DNA of 64,000 nucleotides from Acanthopleura granulata (GCA_016165875.1 JABBOT010000002.1:3125540-3189539); one strand, 5' to 3'; shown: positions 13,301 to 39,273, counted from the stretch's first letter. The notes: generated by a model from the sequence alone, not told the origin. Translations and numbers: made by a program.

Positions 13301-15225
13301 CTGGAGCTCGTTGATTCCACAAACTTTTTTCTGGGCTTTAGCTTAATACTGTAATCCAAATTAAACTCATATATCCATGAAGTTGAATCTTGTCCACTCT
13401 TTGCCTTGGCAGCGTTGCCTCTAGCTTCAAAAATTTTGCTTTATGAAGTAATTTTGGACTTTCGCTCAAAATAGCGTCATGGAACAAGCCCCAAGGACTG
13501 GTGGGCAAAAAAAAATGTCATACGTTAAGTTTGAATAAAGCAGCACAGAACTTGATTTTGTTCAATGAGTTTCCTAGGGACTCCCATAACGACCACCAGG
13601 CTCGTAGGTAGAGAAAACCGAAACGTCTCCCATGAACCTCATGACTTACAGCAGCAGAAGATTGAGTGGGACATGGATTCAAGCCCGTGAGGATGAGCGG
13701 CTGCACGGTGACAACAGGGCTTCAGCGGAATGACAAAACGTGGGCTCCTTCTCAGCTCGACATTATTGAGTTGGTCACAGGGTTAGTGATATATTAGGCA
13801 AGTTAAGGCCACTTAACTGGCGACAACGCCTAAAAGCTGTTGATGGAAGTGCTTAAAGGCATGGTCCCAGACATGCGCTTGGAGGGTCACGGCGACAAGA
13901 GGGCAGCTATACTGTACTCATTCCGTTCTCCTGAGTCTTTGGCGATGCAACCTGCGGAATTCCTTTCATTGCTACTGGCAATAAAATTTTCCCCCGTAAA
14001 ATACCCATACAGCCACTCCTCCAAATATTGTCAGATTTTGGTTTAGTTAGGTCTATAGGTTCATTTCATGCAGCCTCAAATCACACTTGAAAACCGGCCT
14101 GATTCGTTTATGAATTTTTGGAGTATTTAATGAATTCCATGATTCTCATTATTTTGAAAGAAGCTCCCCATGTAATGATTTAAATGCCCCAAATAGTCAA
14201 ATTTTGACAGACTTCTGAGAGCAGTTTCATTTGGTGTAACCTCAGTTACAATTCGAAAATCAGTGGGTTTCATGTATAATTTAACAAACTTAAGATTTCC
14301 TGGATTCGCCAGTCTCCTTACGATAACTGCTTGAAATACTGCCAGATTTTGACTAACTTTGCGTGCAGATTCATCAGACCCAGAAAACCAGCCTGCTCCA
14401 TCCAAAAGTTTTTCATTTCAAGTGGGATATAGATCCTCTGAACATCCATGTTTTCTTATTTCCCAACATTATTTAGCCGAACAATTCAAAAAATGCAGCC
14501 ATACGTTTCATTTGCTTTAGAAATATTTTTCACAGGAACTGTGTTCACTATTGCTGTCTAGTCCCAAACTATGAAAGCATGGTTGCCTGTCCAATGGGAA
14601 ACCTTTTAACACACAACGGCGATTAGGTCCCAAGCTGACTTGACTATTCTTATCTTGCACTGCACAAGTAATACGTTATCAGTTTGCCTGCAAACACGTC
14701 ACCTTAATTGCCGAAATGAACAACAGACCACACTGATTTGACCTGAATTATAACTGGGGAAAAGGCTCTCCATACGGGCCATATATATTCAAGCATTAGG
14801 TTCACCAGTGCTCTGACACTTTCAGAGGAGAAGCAAGTTGCGGATCATTAATCTCCTTAACATGAACTGACCACGTTTGGTGAACTAATTTAAACACTGC
14901 AAATACTGACGACTGACCCATCTTCATGGAATGATCAAGAGCAAACAGACAACTGAATTTCTAGGTACTTTCCATATTTCACATTCTCTGACAGTTATGG
15001 CTGTACAAACAACCCCAGCAACATTGGTTGACACAAAAATTCAATTCTGGTTGTTAAACCAGAGCATTCACTGATTCAAGATCAAAAACCTATGAAAATA
15101 TAATACACAATGCTCAGAGCTTAGTAATTACATGTACTTTGTTAAACTGCTTCATCAAACCACAGTTTTCTGACCACTCAGTATACACTGCTGACATGGT
15201 TGCTGGTCACAGCTGCTACAACTCC
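10350..15225. other. No gene recognised
   Basis: About 4.9 kb of AT-rich DNA between the 48-bp array and the 3' end of NAA50. Only a tRNA-like relic (11549-11621) and unidentified short frames (for example 12822-13088 minus and 14127-14405 minus) were noted. Confidence 0.5.
11549..11621 (-). pseudogene. tRNA-like relic (tRNA pseudogene or SINE head)
   Basis: On the minus strand a 73-bp stretch has ends that pair as a 7-bp acceptor stem (GTCGTGG with CTACGAC, one G-U). It also has an A-box-like GGCCGAGTCTTTAAGACGC and a B-box-like GGTTCAAATCC. The anticodon stem has two mismatches and the T stem does not pair well, so a working tRNA is unlikely. The head resembles Ser/Leu-type tRNAs. Confidence 0.4.
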
Positions 15226-15231
15226 ATAACA

Positions 15232-15237
15232 TTTATT
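15232..15237 (-). promoter_or_regulatory. Candidate polyadenylation signal for NAA50
   Basis: AATAAA on the minus strand about 600 bp beyond the NAA50 stop codon. It is the first canonical hexamer I noticed downstream in that orientation, so its use is inferred from position only. Confidence 0.35.
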
Positions 15238-15836
15238 AGCTTTTTTTTATATATCTTTGGACTGTAAATGTGGTGAAAACAATAAATAATATATATGTGA
15301 ATGTGTGCCCTTCCCTGTCAATGTTAGTGAGAATTACATCATAGCAATGACATGGATTATTTCTTGATCACCACGAAGGCATCTTTTTTTATGCCTTTTT
15401 CACATATCAAGACAGCAGTTAAAAAAAAATCAAAATACGCAGGTATGAACATGCTAAATGTTTAACTTGCATACAACAATTCACCTTGCATACAGCAATG
15501 CATCTTCAAGAAAGGTACCAGAAAATCGAATTTAACTGGTTATTACAATACTGTACACGATTTAATTTGATTTTCCATCTACCATTATTTTTAAGACACA
15601 AACTCTTTCAAGAAAAGAAAAAATGGAATTTTTGGCTCAAAACAAACATGTTTGTGTTTTAACACCAATAAAATACTCCTGTTTAGCTTTACATCTAATT
15701 CCTTATTCATCTGCTATATTATTAAAATCCACATATTCGGTAAAGCACTGTAACATTGAGACATCCAACTAGAGGTAACTCCAGCTGATTGATCACATAC
15801 GGTCGTTCATCAGAGTCACCTCCCCTTGACACATAT

Positions 15837-18721
15837 TTACACCTGTCCATCTTCACTGACTCCTGCCTTGTCACAGTTGTCTTCTTTTCGACTTTCTGAT
15901 TCTCCATTTATTTCCGAGCCAGATTTCCTGAAAGACTTCTGTAGCACATAAGCATCTGCAGGTTCTATCCTCTTGTAATAGTTTGTCTTCTCTTCCACAA
16001 TCTCAAACCCAAACTTCTCATAGAACTTGATGGCTCCAACATTGTTTATTTGTACATGTCTGGAAAACACAAAGAAATAACTCAATTGTTTTCTCATGCT
16101 TTCTATAATTATGGATATCTAAAAATATGAAAAGAAATTGGTAGCTGACTGATGCTTTTAAAACCACTTGAGAAACTATACCAGCAGAACTTTGAAAATC
16201 TCATTAAACAAATCTTAATGTTGTTCCAAAAAAACATATGAAAGATGTACAAAATGTATAGCAATGGCTCAGATATAATGAATAACACACACTCAATGGT
16301 TTACAGCCTTCATCAAACATCTGCAGTCTCAAGTCCATTAAAATAAGTTAAATGCCATACTAAGAATCTCATAACCACAGCAAGACAGTTACACTTAATA
16401 GCAAAATTTACACCCAAAAATGATATATCCTAGCCATATTACACAAAAGGATCGGAGAGAATAATTACTTACAAGAAAACATTATCAAATCGGCCATCTT
16501 CAGCACAGATCTTTAGTACATGTTGCAACATTACAGTTCCTACAAAATATCAGACAAACAAAAAGAGACTGATGACAGGTTATATACATGACATGTAGTG
16601 TTCCTGTACATCTCATTCTAAGACACAACAGCCGTCAGAGAGTGAGACTGAGAAGGTGAAGTAGTAGTCACACAAGCCCCAACACAGTGAAAATATTTGA
16701 AAAAACAGCTTTCAGACTAGATCAAGACGATAACTATTGCTGCGCGACTCGACTTAACCATCTCACAGCAGTTAACAGTTCACTGACCTGTTAGGCTGCA
16801 TATTTATATCCAACTTTCACTAGTCTCGCTGTGGCGTCCAAAAAGTTTGGAAGGTACCTGACAAATGGGGGAGGATGGCTCCAGGCTTTCTGGCATGTAG
16901 CATTAAACACCAATAAAATACACAAATTACTTCTGGGCATGTCCATGGCTGAGGAGTGTTAGCATGTTAGACCCCAGGTGCCTCTCACCAATGTGGTTGC
17001 TACGAATTCAAGTCCAGCTCACGCTGACTTCCTGTCCCACCATACATGGGTATGTCTGCCAGCAACCTACGGATGGTCATGGGTTTCCTCCCACCCTAAG
17101 GCTGGCCATCGTCCTATAAGTGAAACATTCTTACGTAGAGAGTAAAACACCAATTAAATAAAAAAATAACAAATTATTTTGAATCTCTCATTATGTTGCC
17201 CTCTTCAAACTTGCTTTTCCTAATGGGGACATGTGAATCATTGGAACATGTTGTTAAAGACACCAGAAATGATAACCCACCCAAAAACTTGGTCAACCCA
17301 CACTTGACCTATCTCCTTCTTCTGACTATTCAGCCAGGGGAAAAATAACTTTGAAAAAAATAAATTGAAACATCTTAGGTGTGACCCAAATTGGACTTCA
17401 AAACTCTGTAGTCCATATCACTAGCAATTGCTCTCCTACTCAGCCATTGCAGTGCAGTGCAAGACAACGAAGCCATCTTATCAGGGTCACTGCAGAAATG
17501 CTCTTTTCAGATTTGGAATTCTATCAAATTATCCCTGAACAGGATGTAGGGTGGCAATGATTCAGACTACAGGTTACGAGTACATAAACTTAAAAAAAAA
17601 ATGGTGCAAGACTTATCCTAGACAAACGTAACAATAAATCATCAGCTGAAACTTTTGAAATGTTAAACTTAAAGACCATACATGAAATTACTATATACCA
17701 AAAAAATCTCATTGTTTACAAATTCTTATATGACCACTACCCTGACTATATGAAAAAGTCGTTCCCATTCAGAGAAGAGCCCCAATCATGGTCTACGGTC
17801 ATGTACAAGCAATCAAGTAAAAATTCCCTTTCCCCACACAGAACAACTCAAGGAAAGGTTGTCATACTCTGCAGCTGTTCAGTCGAACAGTCTGCCTGCA
17901 TCCCTGCAATCTGCCTCCTCAGTTAAATTGTTTAAAAATCTGCACCAAAAGTGACAGAAAGTGCCAAACACATAGTAAAGCCTTGTATCTTTTCATGTAT
18001 ATGTATACATATGTATAGCTTTGAACTAATTAATGCGTTGTGTATTTTTTTTTTCACCTGCGTGACTGCCAAGTGATTGTGTGAGTGAATGGAGGGCCTC
18101 AGGGAAGATCAATACTGTCATACTGAATGAGTTTGTTACCCTCTGAAATAAAGATATTATTATTAAAAGAAATATGGACAAGCTTAACAGCTCAAAGAGC
18201 TAAATTTTTATGTGTTCCTCAATAGGCAAGTTTTTCTTGGTTCATGCCCTTATTTATGCCACCAAAGGTACATAAAGAAAGCAAGGATCGGTGATGGCAG
18301 ATTTAGCTGGGTTACTTACCAATGCCTAGTCTTCTGTAGTTGGCTAAGCAGCCCAATGTCATGATGTACAACCTCCTCTGGCTTTCTGACGTGTCCACTC
18401 TACAGCACACAGCCCCCACAACAATGTCATTAAAATACGCTGAAAATGAGAGAGGCAGAGATTCACATAGACAAAACTTTCCACCTTCTTCTTGCAGTGA
18501 GGACAACATGTTTTAAAGTAGAATAGCAATGAAATCATAAGTGAATCTTACCAATTATACATAATGCTAAAAGTGACCTCTTACCTAATTTTGCTAGCTC
18601 TCCGACCTCCAGTACATCTTTGTAAAACTTATCGTTATAGGTTACTGGAAAAACCACCTGATTCAGACGTTTAAGCTGCTTTATATTGTGAGGAGTTATA
18701 CATCCCAGCTCTGTTCTGCCC
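15837..18721 (-). CDS. NAA50: N-alpha-acetyltransferase 50 (NAA50/San), four of probably five coding exons
   Basis: NAA50 is a GNAT enzyme that acetylates protein N-termini (preferring Met followed by a hydrophobic residue), associates with NatA and is needed for sister-chromatid cohesion. Minus-strand exons are 18721-18585, 18439-18320, 16539-16473 and 16059-15837 (stop at 15837-15839). All have AG acceptors and GT donors and join in frame. Recognisable pieces are [40 protein letters not shown], the acetyl-CoA loop RRLGIGT, and [10 protein letters not shown]. Residues matching the human catalytic Tyr73 and His112 (LYIMTLG; LHVQIN) are present, as is the FPVTY substrate pocket. The first visible exon opens with the third base of a codon, as expected if exon 1 encodes only Met plus two bases (human begins MKG). 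That exon was not located; with five bases added the protein would be 183 residues against 169 in human. The extra length is in the polar C-terminal tail. Confidence 0.93.
16938..17166 (+). repeat. SINE family 1 copy in a NAA50 intron
   Basis: Head-to-tail copy with an A-box-like ATGGCTGAGGAGTGTTAGCA, a B-box-like GAATTCAAGTCC, then CTGCCAGCAACCTACGGATG, GTTTCCTCCCACCCTAAGGC and a CACCAATTAAATAAAAAAAT tail. It lies between NAA50 exons at 16539 and 18320, antisense to the gene. Confidence 0.85.
17604..18168 (+). mobile_element. Decayed non-LTR retrotransposon 3' end (LINE fragment)
   Basis: Plus-strand frames read [20 protein letters not shown] and continue into [18 protein letters not shown], the pattern seen after the reverse transcriptase core of CR1/L2/RTE-like ORF2 proteins. 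After a frameshift, another frame gives [20 protein letters not shown] then KLFKNLHQK and a stop, a typical C-terminus. The fragment ends CTGAAATAAAGATATTATTA, an ATT-type 3' tail. It lies antisense in a NAA50 intron and cannot be functional. Clade assignment needs a database search. Confidence 0.72.
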
Positions 18722-18989
18722 CTGAAATAAATCAATCACTCTCATCAAGAATGAAAACAGGCATATGGGTATCATTTTTCTAACCTGCCAGAGCAATGAA
18801 TCAAAATATCTATCTAAGAACCAATAACTTTTAGGCCATTCTCCCTCGATTCCTTGTTTCCGCCGTCACTGCCAGCACGTCAATTAATGCACTGCATTGG
18901 GACTCATTATTTCATTTTTTGCCAGAAATTGCCACGAAAGGTGAGATTATCACCAAATCTAGCATTTGACAATTTTAATGAAACATGAA

Positions 18990-21900
18990 ATTTGTTTCAC
19001 CTCCCACGCCAGCTTTCATGAATGTAATGCCAGGAAACAAGTGATTTCAAGTATGTTTCATAGGCCTCACCTAACGCCTAAATTTTTTTCTAAATTACAA
19101 AACGTCACAGTATGTGCAGTTATCAATGCCAATATACCATACCGCCAGTTTGAATATCATACTTTTGGATATCTATTCACAGTTTGCTTTTCCTTATCTT
19201 TCATTTATTACCAGTATATAGAAATGAACAATCCTAAAGGTAGACTCTACACACTACACACATGTATTTCTTCCATTGCATGTAAATAAAAATGGCTTTT
19301 GTAAACATATTGCAAATTGTTCATCTGTTCATTGACAACTTGCTTCAGATTGAAGACCTGTTAGGCAATTTATGGACAGGAGCTAACTTGATAACTTACG
19401 AGTCCTATAGAATAGAATATCGGTGTCTTTACAGCTCTGACATAAGCCATATCCAGGATGAACACTAAATGCAATCTGTCACCTACAACAATTTGCCATA
19501 ACTGGCACATCGGACGCTCGTGAATAGGATGACAATGTAACATTCAGACAAGTACTGATTCCATACTTCAAAATGGACATCACCCTTTAACACTCTGCCT
19601 GCATGGTCAAATTTAGAACATAAAGCCGACCAACACTTGACCTATCTCTTAATACTAAATGGAGTTCATAGACGTCAAAACGTTAACTACCCTGTCAGAA
19701 ACATTGAGTTTTTTCCAAGATCATTTTGAGTATTTTTCAGATCTAACTGCCCCACAATAATGCCATATTGAGTTTTTTTTTTAATATGTACTCTATATAG
19801 AATTAATAAGATGCAAAGAAAATCTGTGCAAAGTGAACCAATACAAAACTCAATACCACGGTATTGATTAATCGTCCACCTGGATTTTAAGCCAAGAGAT
19901 CGAAATTTTGATAACCTGTATAGCATCACGGGGATCAAGCGCTCCCCTACTTTGATCATCTGAAGGATCCGTAATTGGCTTCTGTTTATTACACATGCTG
20001 TCCAAGGACTCTGTAATCACATGGACATTACCCTCTAGAAAGGTGTGTAGGAACCCTATACCCATATATTACCTTAACCATCTGATTACAGAGGAGTATA
20101 TTACTAAATATTTTACTTTCTGTTACATATATCCACAATCCGTGTAAAGGCAGAGCGCCCCTACGTTTTACAAACTATAAATTTTCTTCATTTTAAAAGT
20201 ACTTCGTTCCAAGGAAAACTAACTTGTAAAGAGAATTGTCATATATATGTACTGTGTTTAATAATACTGTTTGATTACTTTAATCTTTGAGCTAGTGTTA
20301 AATAAAATATTAATCCTTACATTACATTTGACATCAGTCCTTTGAAATAACAACGGCCGTTGGCAAAAGCACCTTTATTGGAAAACAAAAGCCATTGTAC
20401 GAGACATGCTGTGAATGACTTGCTGCTGAATACTTGCTGGTTGAAATGGTCACTAGAGAAAAAGAACAGTCAACATCAGGGGAGAACAGAAATTAAATGG
20501 TGGTTTTGTTCTAATCTTTCAAAATTTTGTTCGTGGCTGAAAGTGGATTAAAAATGTGGACCAGCCATTCGACATAAAGGCAAAGTTGACTGATGCTGTG
20601 GCTATTTTTAGAACCTTCAGGCAAAAAGAGAGAGTTCACTGAAAGTCAGCGGTCAGCCCAGACTTCTGAAACAGTAATTTGAATAGTGAAGGCGTAGAAA
20701 GTTGAAAAATTGGGACTTCCGTCTATCAAGTATGAAGTACAAGAAGACGGTTTTGCATGCACTCAGAAAAAGCCTGAATATATTCAAGAGATAGTATTAA
20801 TAGGTTGATAAAATGGTTTGCGTTGATGGCTGCTCGCTCCATCTCCGAATCGAATCTGCTCTCAATGAGGTCTGTGCTCGTGTCACGTAACTTACCTGTA
20901 TTCAATATTGACAAAAAAACGAAACATTTTTATGGCCTTCTCAGTTGTATTATGAAGACTGAAATGAAAGCTACAAATGGGAATGAAAACATCATAGTTT
21001 TCAAGATGTTTTCGATAGCATACGGCCATTACATTGCAGAACAGAGAGTAGGTTACGACTTTTCAAAATGGTGGCCAATTGTGAGCCGTTTGAAGTTCTC
21101 ACAGCCAATCTGACCACAAGACTCCCCATTAACTGGGGAAAAAAAGTGAGTCGGAATGCCACTTCCATCGATGGAATATCTGTACACGCGGAATCGCAAG
21201 ACAGAAGATGCTGTATGCACACGTTTAATAATGCTAATGTGCCTTTTTGCGTCTCTTGTTGACAAAAAAGGGGTTCTTTGAAAATGTTGTTGTGAAGTCA
21301 TTTTTGTCGATGTGATGCGTATTCCCGGTGCCATTTTTGGCTGTCGTCAAATTGGTTATTTGACATATGCTCTGATATTCTGTGTATTTGTGTATTATGT
21401 CACTCATTAAGTTGACTGTATCGCATTAAGTGCAACACTCCTCACATTTGGACAACCGACTTCAACCCTTACATGGTAGACAGATGCATTGCACATATTT
21501 TGCATTGCAGTTTAGTTCTACAACTGCCGCTACCTTTCAACCCATGCGCCACTTGAATGGAGAAGTCATTCCCAGATAAATTTAAGAAATAGAAAAATGT
21601 GCAAATGTTTGATACTTTTAGAAAAGAATACACAAGTTCATAATCACGTGTACACTTACCAGGATTGAGCTTTACTGAAATATATTCAGTTTTTCTTACC
21701 TTATAGCAGACTTTAGAGCTTTTCAACTCCAAATTCGGTATTTTAAATCTCTAATCTACCGCTTAACAGCAGTTAAGGTCGATGTCTATGAAGCCCTGAA
21801 ATGCTGACATAAATCAATGCTCCCAAACAACTGGCAGGAAAATGCCTTGACATGTTTTCGGATACCTGGATTTGGTGTGCGATTTGGAGGACAAAACCAT

Positions 21901-22130
21901 AATGGTGTGCAGCTGTTGGTAGTTTACATGGTTGGAAGCTTTTGGATGTTCTTCTTTAGGGATATGGCTGTGTCACATCACAACTAATAATCACACAAGG
22001 CTAGTCCCAGGTGTTCACACGTCACAATTAAATTTCACTATGGCCAAGGAGAGAAGCTATTAGAATCTTTCTCTCTATAAGGACAATGACGTTCACAATA
22101 CTATCTACAATCACGTTCACATTCAACCTA
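18990..22130. other. No gene recognised; may hold NAA50 exon 1
   Basis: About 3 kb without a supported exon. NAA50 exon 1 must lie upstream on the minus strand (here or further right), but no ATG-plus-two-bases followed by a donor stood out. Open frames at 20805-21113 (plus) and 21053-21334 (minus) overlap and have no family signature. Confidence 0.4.
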
Positions 22131-22140
22131 CGGCGTCACA

Positions 22141-23153
22141 ATTAGCCAAGTAATCATATGGCCTTTCTTATGCACTACAATGCCATGGGAAGGTTCTACT
22201 GAACACTGAAACACCTACTGTCCGGCTTTCACCCGACCAGTTTGGCTCTGCTTCTGTGTTGCATTTTTCTCATTAGGTTGGGCACTTTGCATCCGCTACA
22301 ATTTCTGACCCCAAACGTCCACTGTTAAGTCATAATGAACTCGAGCTAACTCCACCTAGACCTCGGTGACGCACGAAGACACCATGTTTGATGATGCAAA
22401 GTATTATGGGCACAACTCTGTCTGTAAATTTTATCCTAGGATTTACACTGTGGTAGTAAGTTGTTCAATCTTTGTAGCAACATCTAGATGATGGTGACAT
22501 TTGATCCTCTTAACCACCAGAAATATTTCACATTTGTTTACAACAATGGCTGCGAAGGTTGATGACATACCTGAGCATAAGTTCCTAGGATAAAATTTAA
22601 CGAGACCTAGATCAGGATGCTTAGTTTCATCGAGCATGGCAAACCCTGGTGTGTACCGAGAGAGAATTTCCTTGAGTTTTATTGTGACTTAACAGTTGGC
22701 GTTAGGGGTCAGAAATTGCAGCGGACACACAGCGTCCAACCTAAGGAGAAAAATGCAACACAGAAGCAGAGCTGAACTGGTCGGGTGAAAGCTGGATGGT
22801 AGGTGTCCGAGTTTGCACCATTAGGGTTCAGTAAGCCATATCGGCATTGGAGATGTCTCGCGAGATTAAAGCTGTTTGGACAAGACTTGAGTGGGGCTCT
22901 TGCAAACTAACACAAAATAACGTGATATACGTGATTTCTGCTAGTCGCTATACCTTAGACTGTTGTTCTTGTAGCGACTACCGCAAGTCAAGTCTTTTTA
23001 GCGTTATACTGTATTAGTTTGCGACAGTACCCACTCATGTCTCGCCCAAACTGCTTTAATCTCGCGAGACGGCTCCAATGCCGATTCGGATTGTAGGACC
23101 TTCCCATGGTGCTATAGCGTAGTGCAGGGGCAATGTGATTATTTGGCTACGCC
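22141..23153. repeat. Nested double-hairpin inverted repeat (A-B-B'-C-C'-A')
   Basis: Three pairs of imperfect inverted repeats share one locus. A/A': about 22141-22198 with 23088-23153 (shared CCATGGGAAGGT). B/B': about 22198-22445 with 22580-22836 (shared GCTTTCACCCGACCAGTT, GCTCTGCTTCTGTGTTGC and AAATTTTATCCTAGGA). C/C': about 22838-22960 with 22966-23085 (shared TCTCGCGAGATTAAAGC and TAGTCGCTA). B-B' and C-C' lie side by side inside A-A', so one strand could fold as a stem with two arms. No protein-coding potential was seen. It may be a foldback-type element or a nest of two palindromic elements. Confidence 0.8.
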
Positions 23154-24429
23154 AAAATCGTGCTATGCAGGCACAGACTGGAAACAGGCATATCACTCAT
23201 CCGTATGAAGTGTGCAGACGACTGTTGTACTCGCAGGCTGTGTTAGGTGTTCTGATCGAAACGCAGAAAAATCAGATCGAATGTAAACATTACAACAAAC
23301 ACAAAGCTTCTAATGTCCATAAGGGAAAGTAGAAGCAAGGAATGTAATACCCATGTACCTCGTCATATTGCACAAATCGCGTGCTTCCTTCCCGCCCGAC
23401 TGGAAGGTCAATCAATCACAGCAGACGTCGATGGTCGGTTCCACGACTCAGCTGTAGACCCGGAAGTAATACCCGTCACTCGTATTCATCAAGTGTTACC
23501 TCCCTTCCATGTATATGAATACGTGTTCTTGTATATTCAATTATAAAAAATGTCTTGAATATAATGTGTAAAGTAGATCAATTGCATATAATAATAGCGT
23601 TAAGTGATAGTTATGTATCAACTGTGGAATGGGAATCAGGAAAAGAGTTGCAGTGTTAAAATATACATTCCAGTAATCATATGTTTGGGTGGAAAAGTGC
23701 ATCTGGTTGTCCATCGAATCACAAGATGGTAGCTTTATTAATGTCTACCTGAAAGCATATACATTCCATGACTTTTGAAGGCATACAGAATCGATGATGA
23801 CTGGCTTACAGTGGAGATAGGAGTTCCTGTTAACAGATTTCTGTACAGTTCCTCATTTGTGTGCCGATTTGCAGTGGAAATTAATTAAGCTCTGAAACAT
23901 AGCATATCAGCATATATGTTTTCTGGTTGTTTGGTTTTAACAGTAAAGAATGTCTCCCATTTCAGAGAAACAGAATACGTCTGGAGACATTAAGGCTACC
24001 GTATATGAATGTTTCTTTCCAGAGTTACTTAAATTGTTACACTTATTACTTGTATTTTTGTCCCTGAGAGTCATAGAAACTTAACAGTAGAATATTTTCT
24101 TCTTCTCATATATAATAACTAAATAATAAATCAAAGAACTAAATCATCTGTCAAAAGTGACAGCAGTTTGCCGCTATTAGTCAACCTGTTCACTAATTTG
24201 TACTCCAAAATTTTCACTTAACACTGCAGCCCAGTTTAACCAGGAATTAATACATTACATGTATATTATAGTCCCAGTCTTAACACTAGACCACTGTCCG
24301 TCTCCAGATACCTGACAAACTATAACGCACGCGGTATTCGAGCCTGCGACCTCATTAATTCATTATATTTTTAGCATCAATCCAATTGACTCTAACAAAA
24401 TGATACTACAAAGATACAACATGTTAGAG

Positions 24430-24627
24430 GTTGTTATTAAAATATACGAAAGTTTCCACAGGTTTGAGGTTCTGTAGTACACCTTTCTTAAGGTCCTTTA
24501 GTAGACGGCTACAGAACAGCTCTGTCGGCTATACATCCGCCTTCCAAAAACACGGCGGAAGTGATTCCTCCTACGAATGCGCAAGACAGCTGTTGACAGA
24601 TCACATGACATTATCCCGAGCACGAAA
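24430..24627 (+). promoter_or_regulatory. ATP6V1A promoter / 5' UTR region
   Basis: The stretch before the ATP6V1A start codon contains GCGGAAGTGA (24555-24564, ETS/GABP-like) and ATCACATGAC (24600-24609). The latter differs at two of ten positions from the CLEAR motif GTCACGTGAC bound by TFEB/MITF factors, which control V-ATPase genes in vertebrates. No TATA box is evident. The transcription start is unknown, so the listed sites may be promoter or leader. Confidence 0.4.
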
Positions 24628-37534
<12,907 letters not shown>

Positions 37535-38375
37535 GTCTTGATAGTTTGTGACAAATACTTTGTTGATCTTGACTAGTCATTTCTACCAGACCATAGGGAA
37601 GCCTGCAGCTTGGGAAGACTGACAGATGAATGTACACCTTTCTCAGAGAAACTTCGCTGGAAATCTGTTACAAGCCAGTTATTTATGTATAGAAATTGTG
37701 TTGTTTATATGGACTGTATATTAAAGTTAACAGAATGTTTGTGTTTATATATGTTGCCAGGATGTTCCTATATGTACATACCGTTGAATCAATCAGGCAA
37801 GAGCATAATCGTAACATGCCATCATGATCATTCTTTCAATGTGTAAATTATTCCAATTCTGTGTGTGATTTATGCTGGACGATGAGTTAAATCAAATAGT
37901 GCTTGACTGAGAAGAAACTGCAATATTCAAGATGTTTGAGGTGTCAAAGAGGTATTCTTTACATGTACATTAGCGATGCAGCTCGCTGCTGAGGCTCAGA
38001 CCGTTTCATGCTCTGTAGAAGTGCAAATTGAATTTGAAATTCACTGTACGAGGGTATTTGTGTATCAGACTTGTTGACATTCGTTTTCTGTCAGACCTTC
38101 TGACCTTGTTGCATTCTTGCTGCTGTTGTGACCAATTAAGAGCACATTCCTTCATAGAAGATATTACTTCATTTCTCAGGAGCAGCTTGGGTTGTACATG
38201 AGAGACCATAGAGCTCTCGACTGGCATTTCATACCGAATGTGTGTGTATTTATATCTATAGACAACCCAAAGGGTGTGGTTTAGTTATCAATAACCTTGT
38301 TCACTAAGGAGAAATAGAACCGTGTCACTAGGAGTAATGTAATATATGGAAATAAAAACAAAGCTACTAACAACT
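37535..38375 (+). promoter_or_regulatory. ATP6V1A 3' UTR with polyadenylation signal
   Basis: Non-coding tail after the stop codon. A canonical AATAAA lies at 38351-38356 and an ATTAAA variant at 37720-37725, so short and long 3' ends are possible. A SINE fragment begins about 50 bp after the distal signal, which fits the gene ending near 38375. Confidence 0.5.
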
Positions 38376-38426
38376 TCAGTGAGCCTCATTATTGTGTTAA
38401 AAATATGGTTATTTAATATTAGTTTT

Positions 38427-38510
38427 GACCCCGGGCTCTGCTCGGTTTCCTCCCACCATAATGCTGGCCGCCGTCTTGTAAGTGAAATATGCTTGAGTAC
38501 GGTGTTTCAT
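38427..38510 (+). repeat. SINE family 1 body fragment
   Basis: Carries GGTTTCCTCCCACCATAATG, CTGGCCGCCGTCTTGTAAGT and GAAATATGCTTGAGTACGGT, without head or tail. Confidence 0.8.
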
Positions 38511-38756
38511 TGACTTGAAAAACAAAATCTGCTTTCCTCTTGGCGTTGCAGTGACGTCAACATGGCGCTAAATATCACTCAAATACTCGCCTAATGGCTA
38601 CAGTTGTTTAAATCCAGCATCACTGCTGTACCGGAGCTGTATCGAGACGCATCTGGTGGGTAGTGGTCTAAATCACGACATGCATGGTGCTCATTTCATA
38701 GTTGCATTTATAGAGACCTGTATATCTGATGTCTAAAGACCATTTATATTGCTGGT

Positions 38757-38831
38757 TTCTGTTTTCCTTCACCCATAAACCGTCATATAAGTGAAAAATC
38801 CCAGATCACAGCGATAAACACCAATCAACTA
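38757..38831 (+). repeat. SINE family 1, degraded 3' fragment
   Basis: Diverged 3' body: CCGTCATATAAGTGAAAAAT followed by GCGATAAACACCAATCAACT. It is one of two fragments just beyond the ATP6V1A 3' end. Confidence 0.6.
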
Positions 38832-39273
38832 ACTTTGTTTTGATTATTCAGTAGCCGATGGATTGTCAGATGCTTTTAGCCAATGAAGTTGTGAGGCACT
38901 TGTTGTATATAGGTTCCTCTGACCTTCACCCCCAACCACCAAAAAAAATCTTGAGACCTGCATGTACACAAACTAAAGTGGTACTTGATGTGGTCTTTGG
39001 TTAACTGACTCGGTTTCCTCCAGCCGAAAACTTGATTGCCGAGGTTTCAAGGAAAGTAAAACAGGAAGGATGGGTAAGAAACAGACCAAGTTAAAATCAA
39101 CCTATGTGACCCATTGATAGAAACGGATGATAAACAACTACGAATTTAAAGGAAACTACACGAGGACTAAAACCGTGTACATGGTTTTAGCCTTTTGACT
39201 TTCTGCTGTTCAAAGACGGCAGTGGTTTTCTGTTTCACCGCCATGCCACAACATACAGTTTTCACATTCTTAT

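Noticed and set aside
19399..19465. Possible NAA50 first exon on the minus strand: ATGGCTTATGTCAGAGC to a perfect GTAAGT donor
   Set aside because: It ends in phase 0 whereas the next NAA50 exon needs two preceding bases of a codon, and the peptide does not resemble the NAA50 N-terminus.
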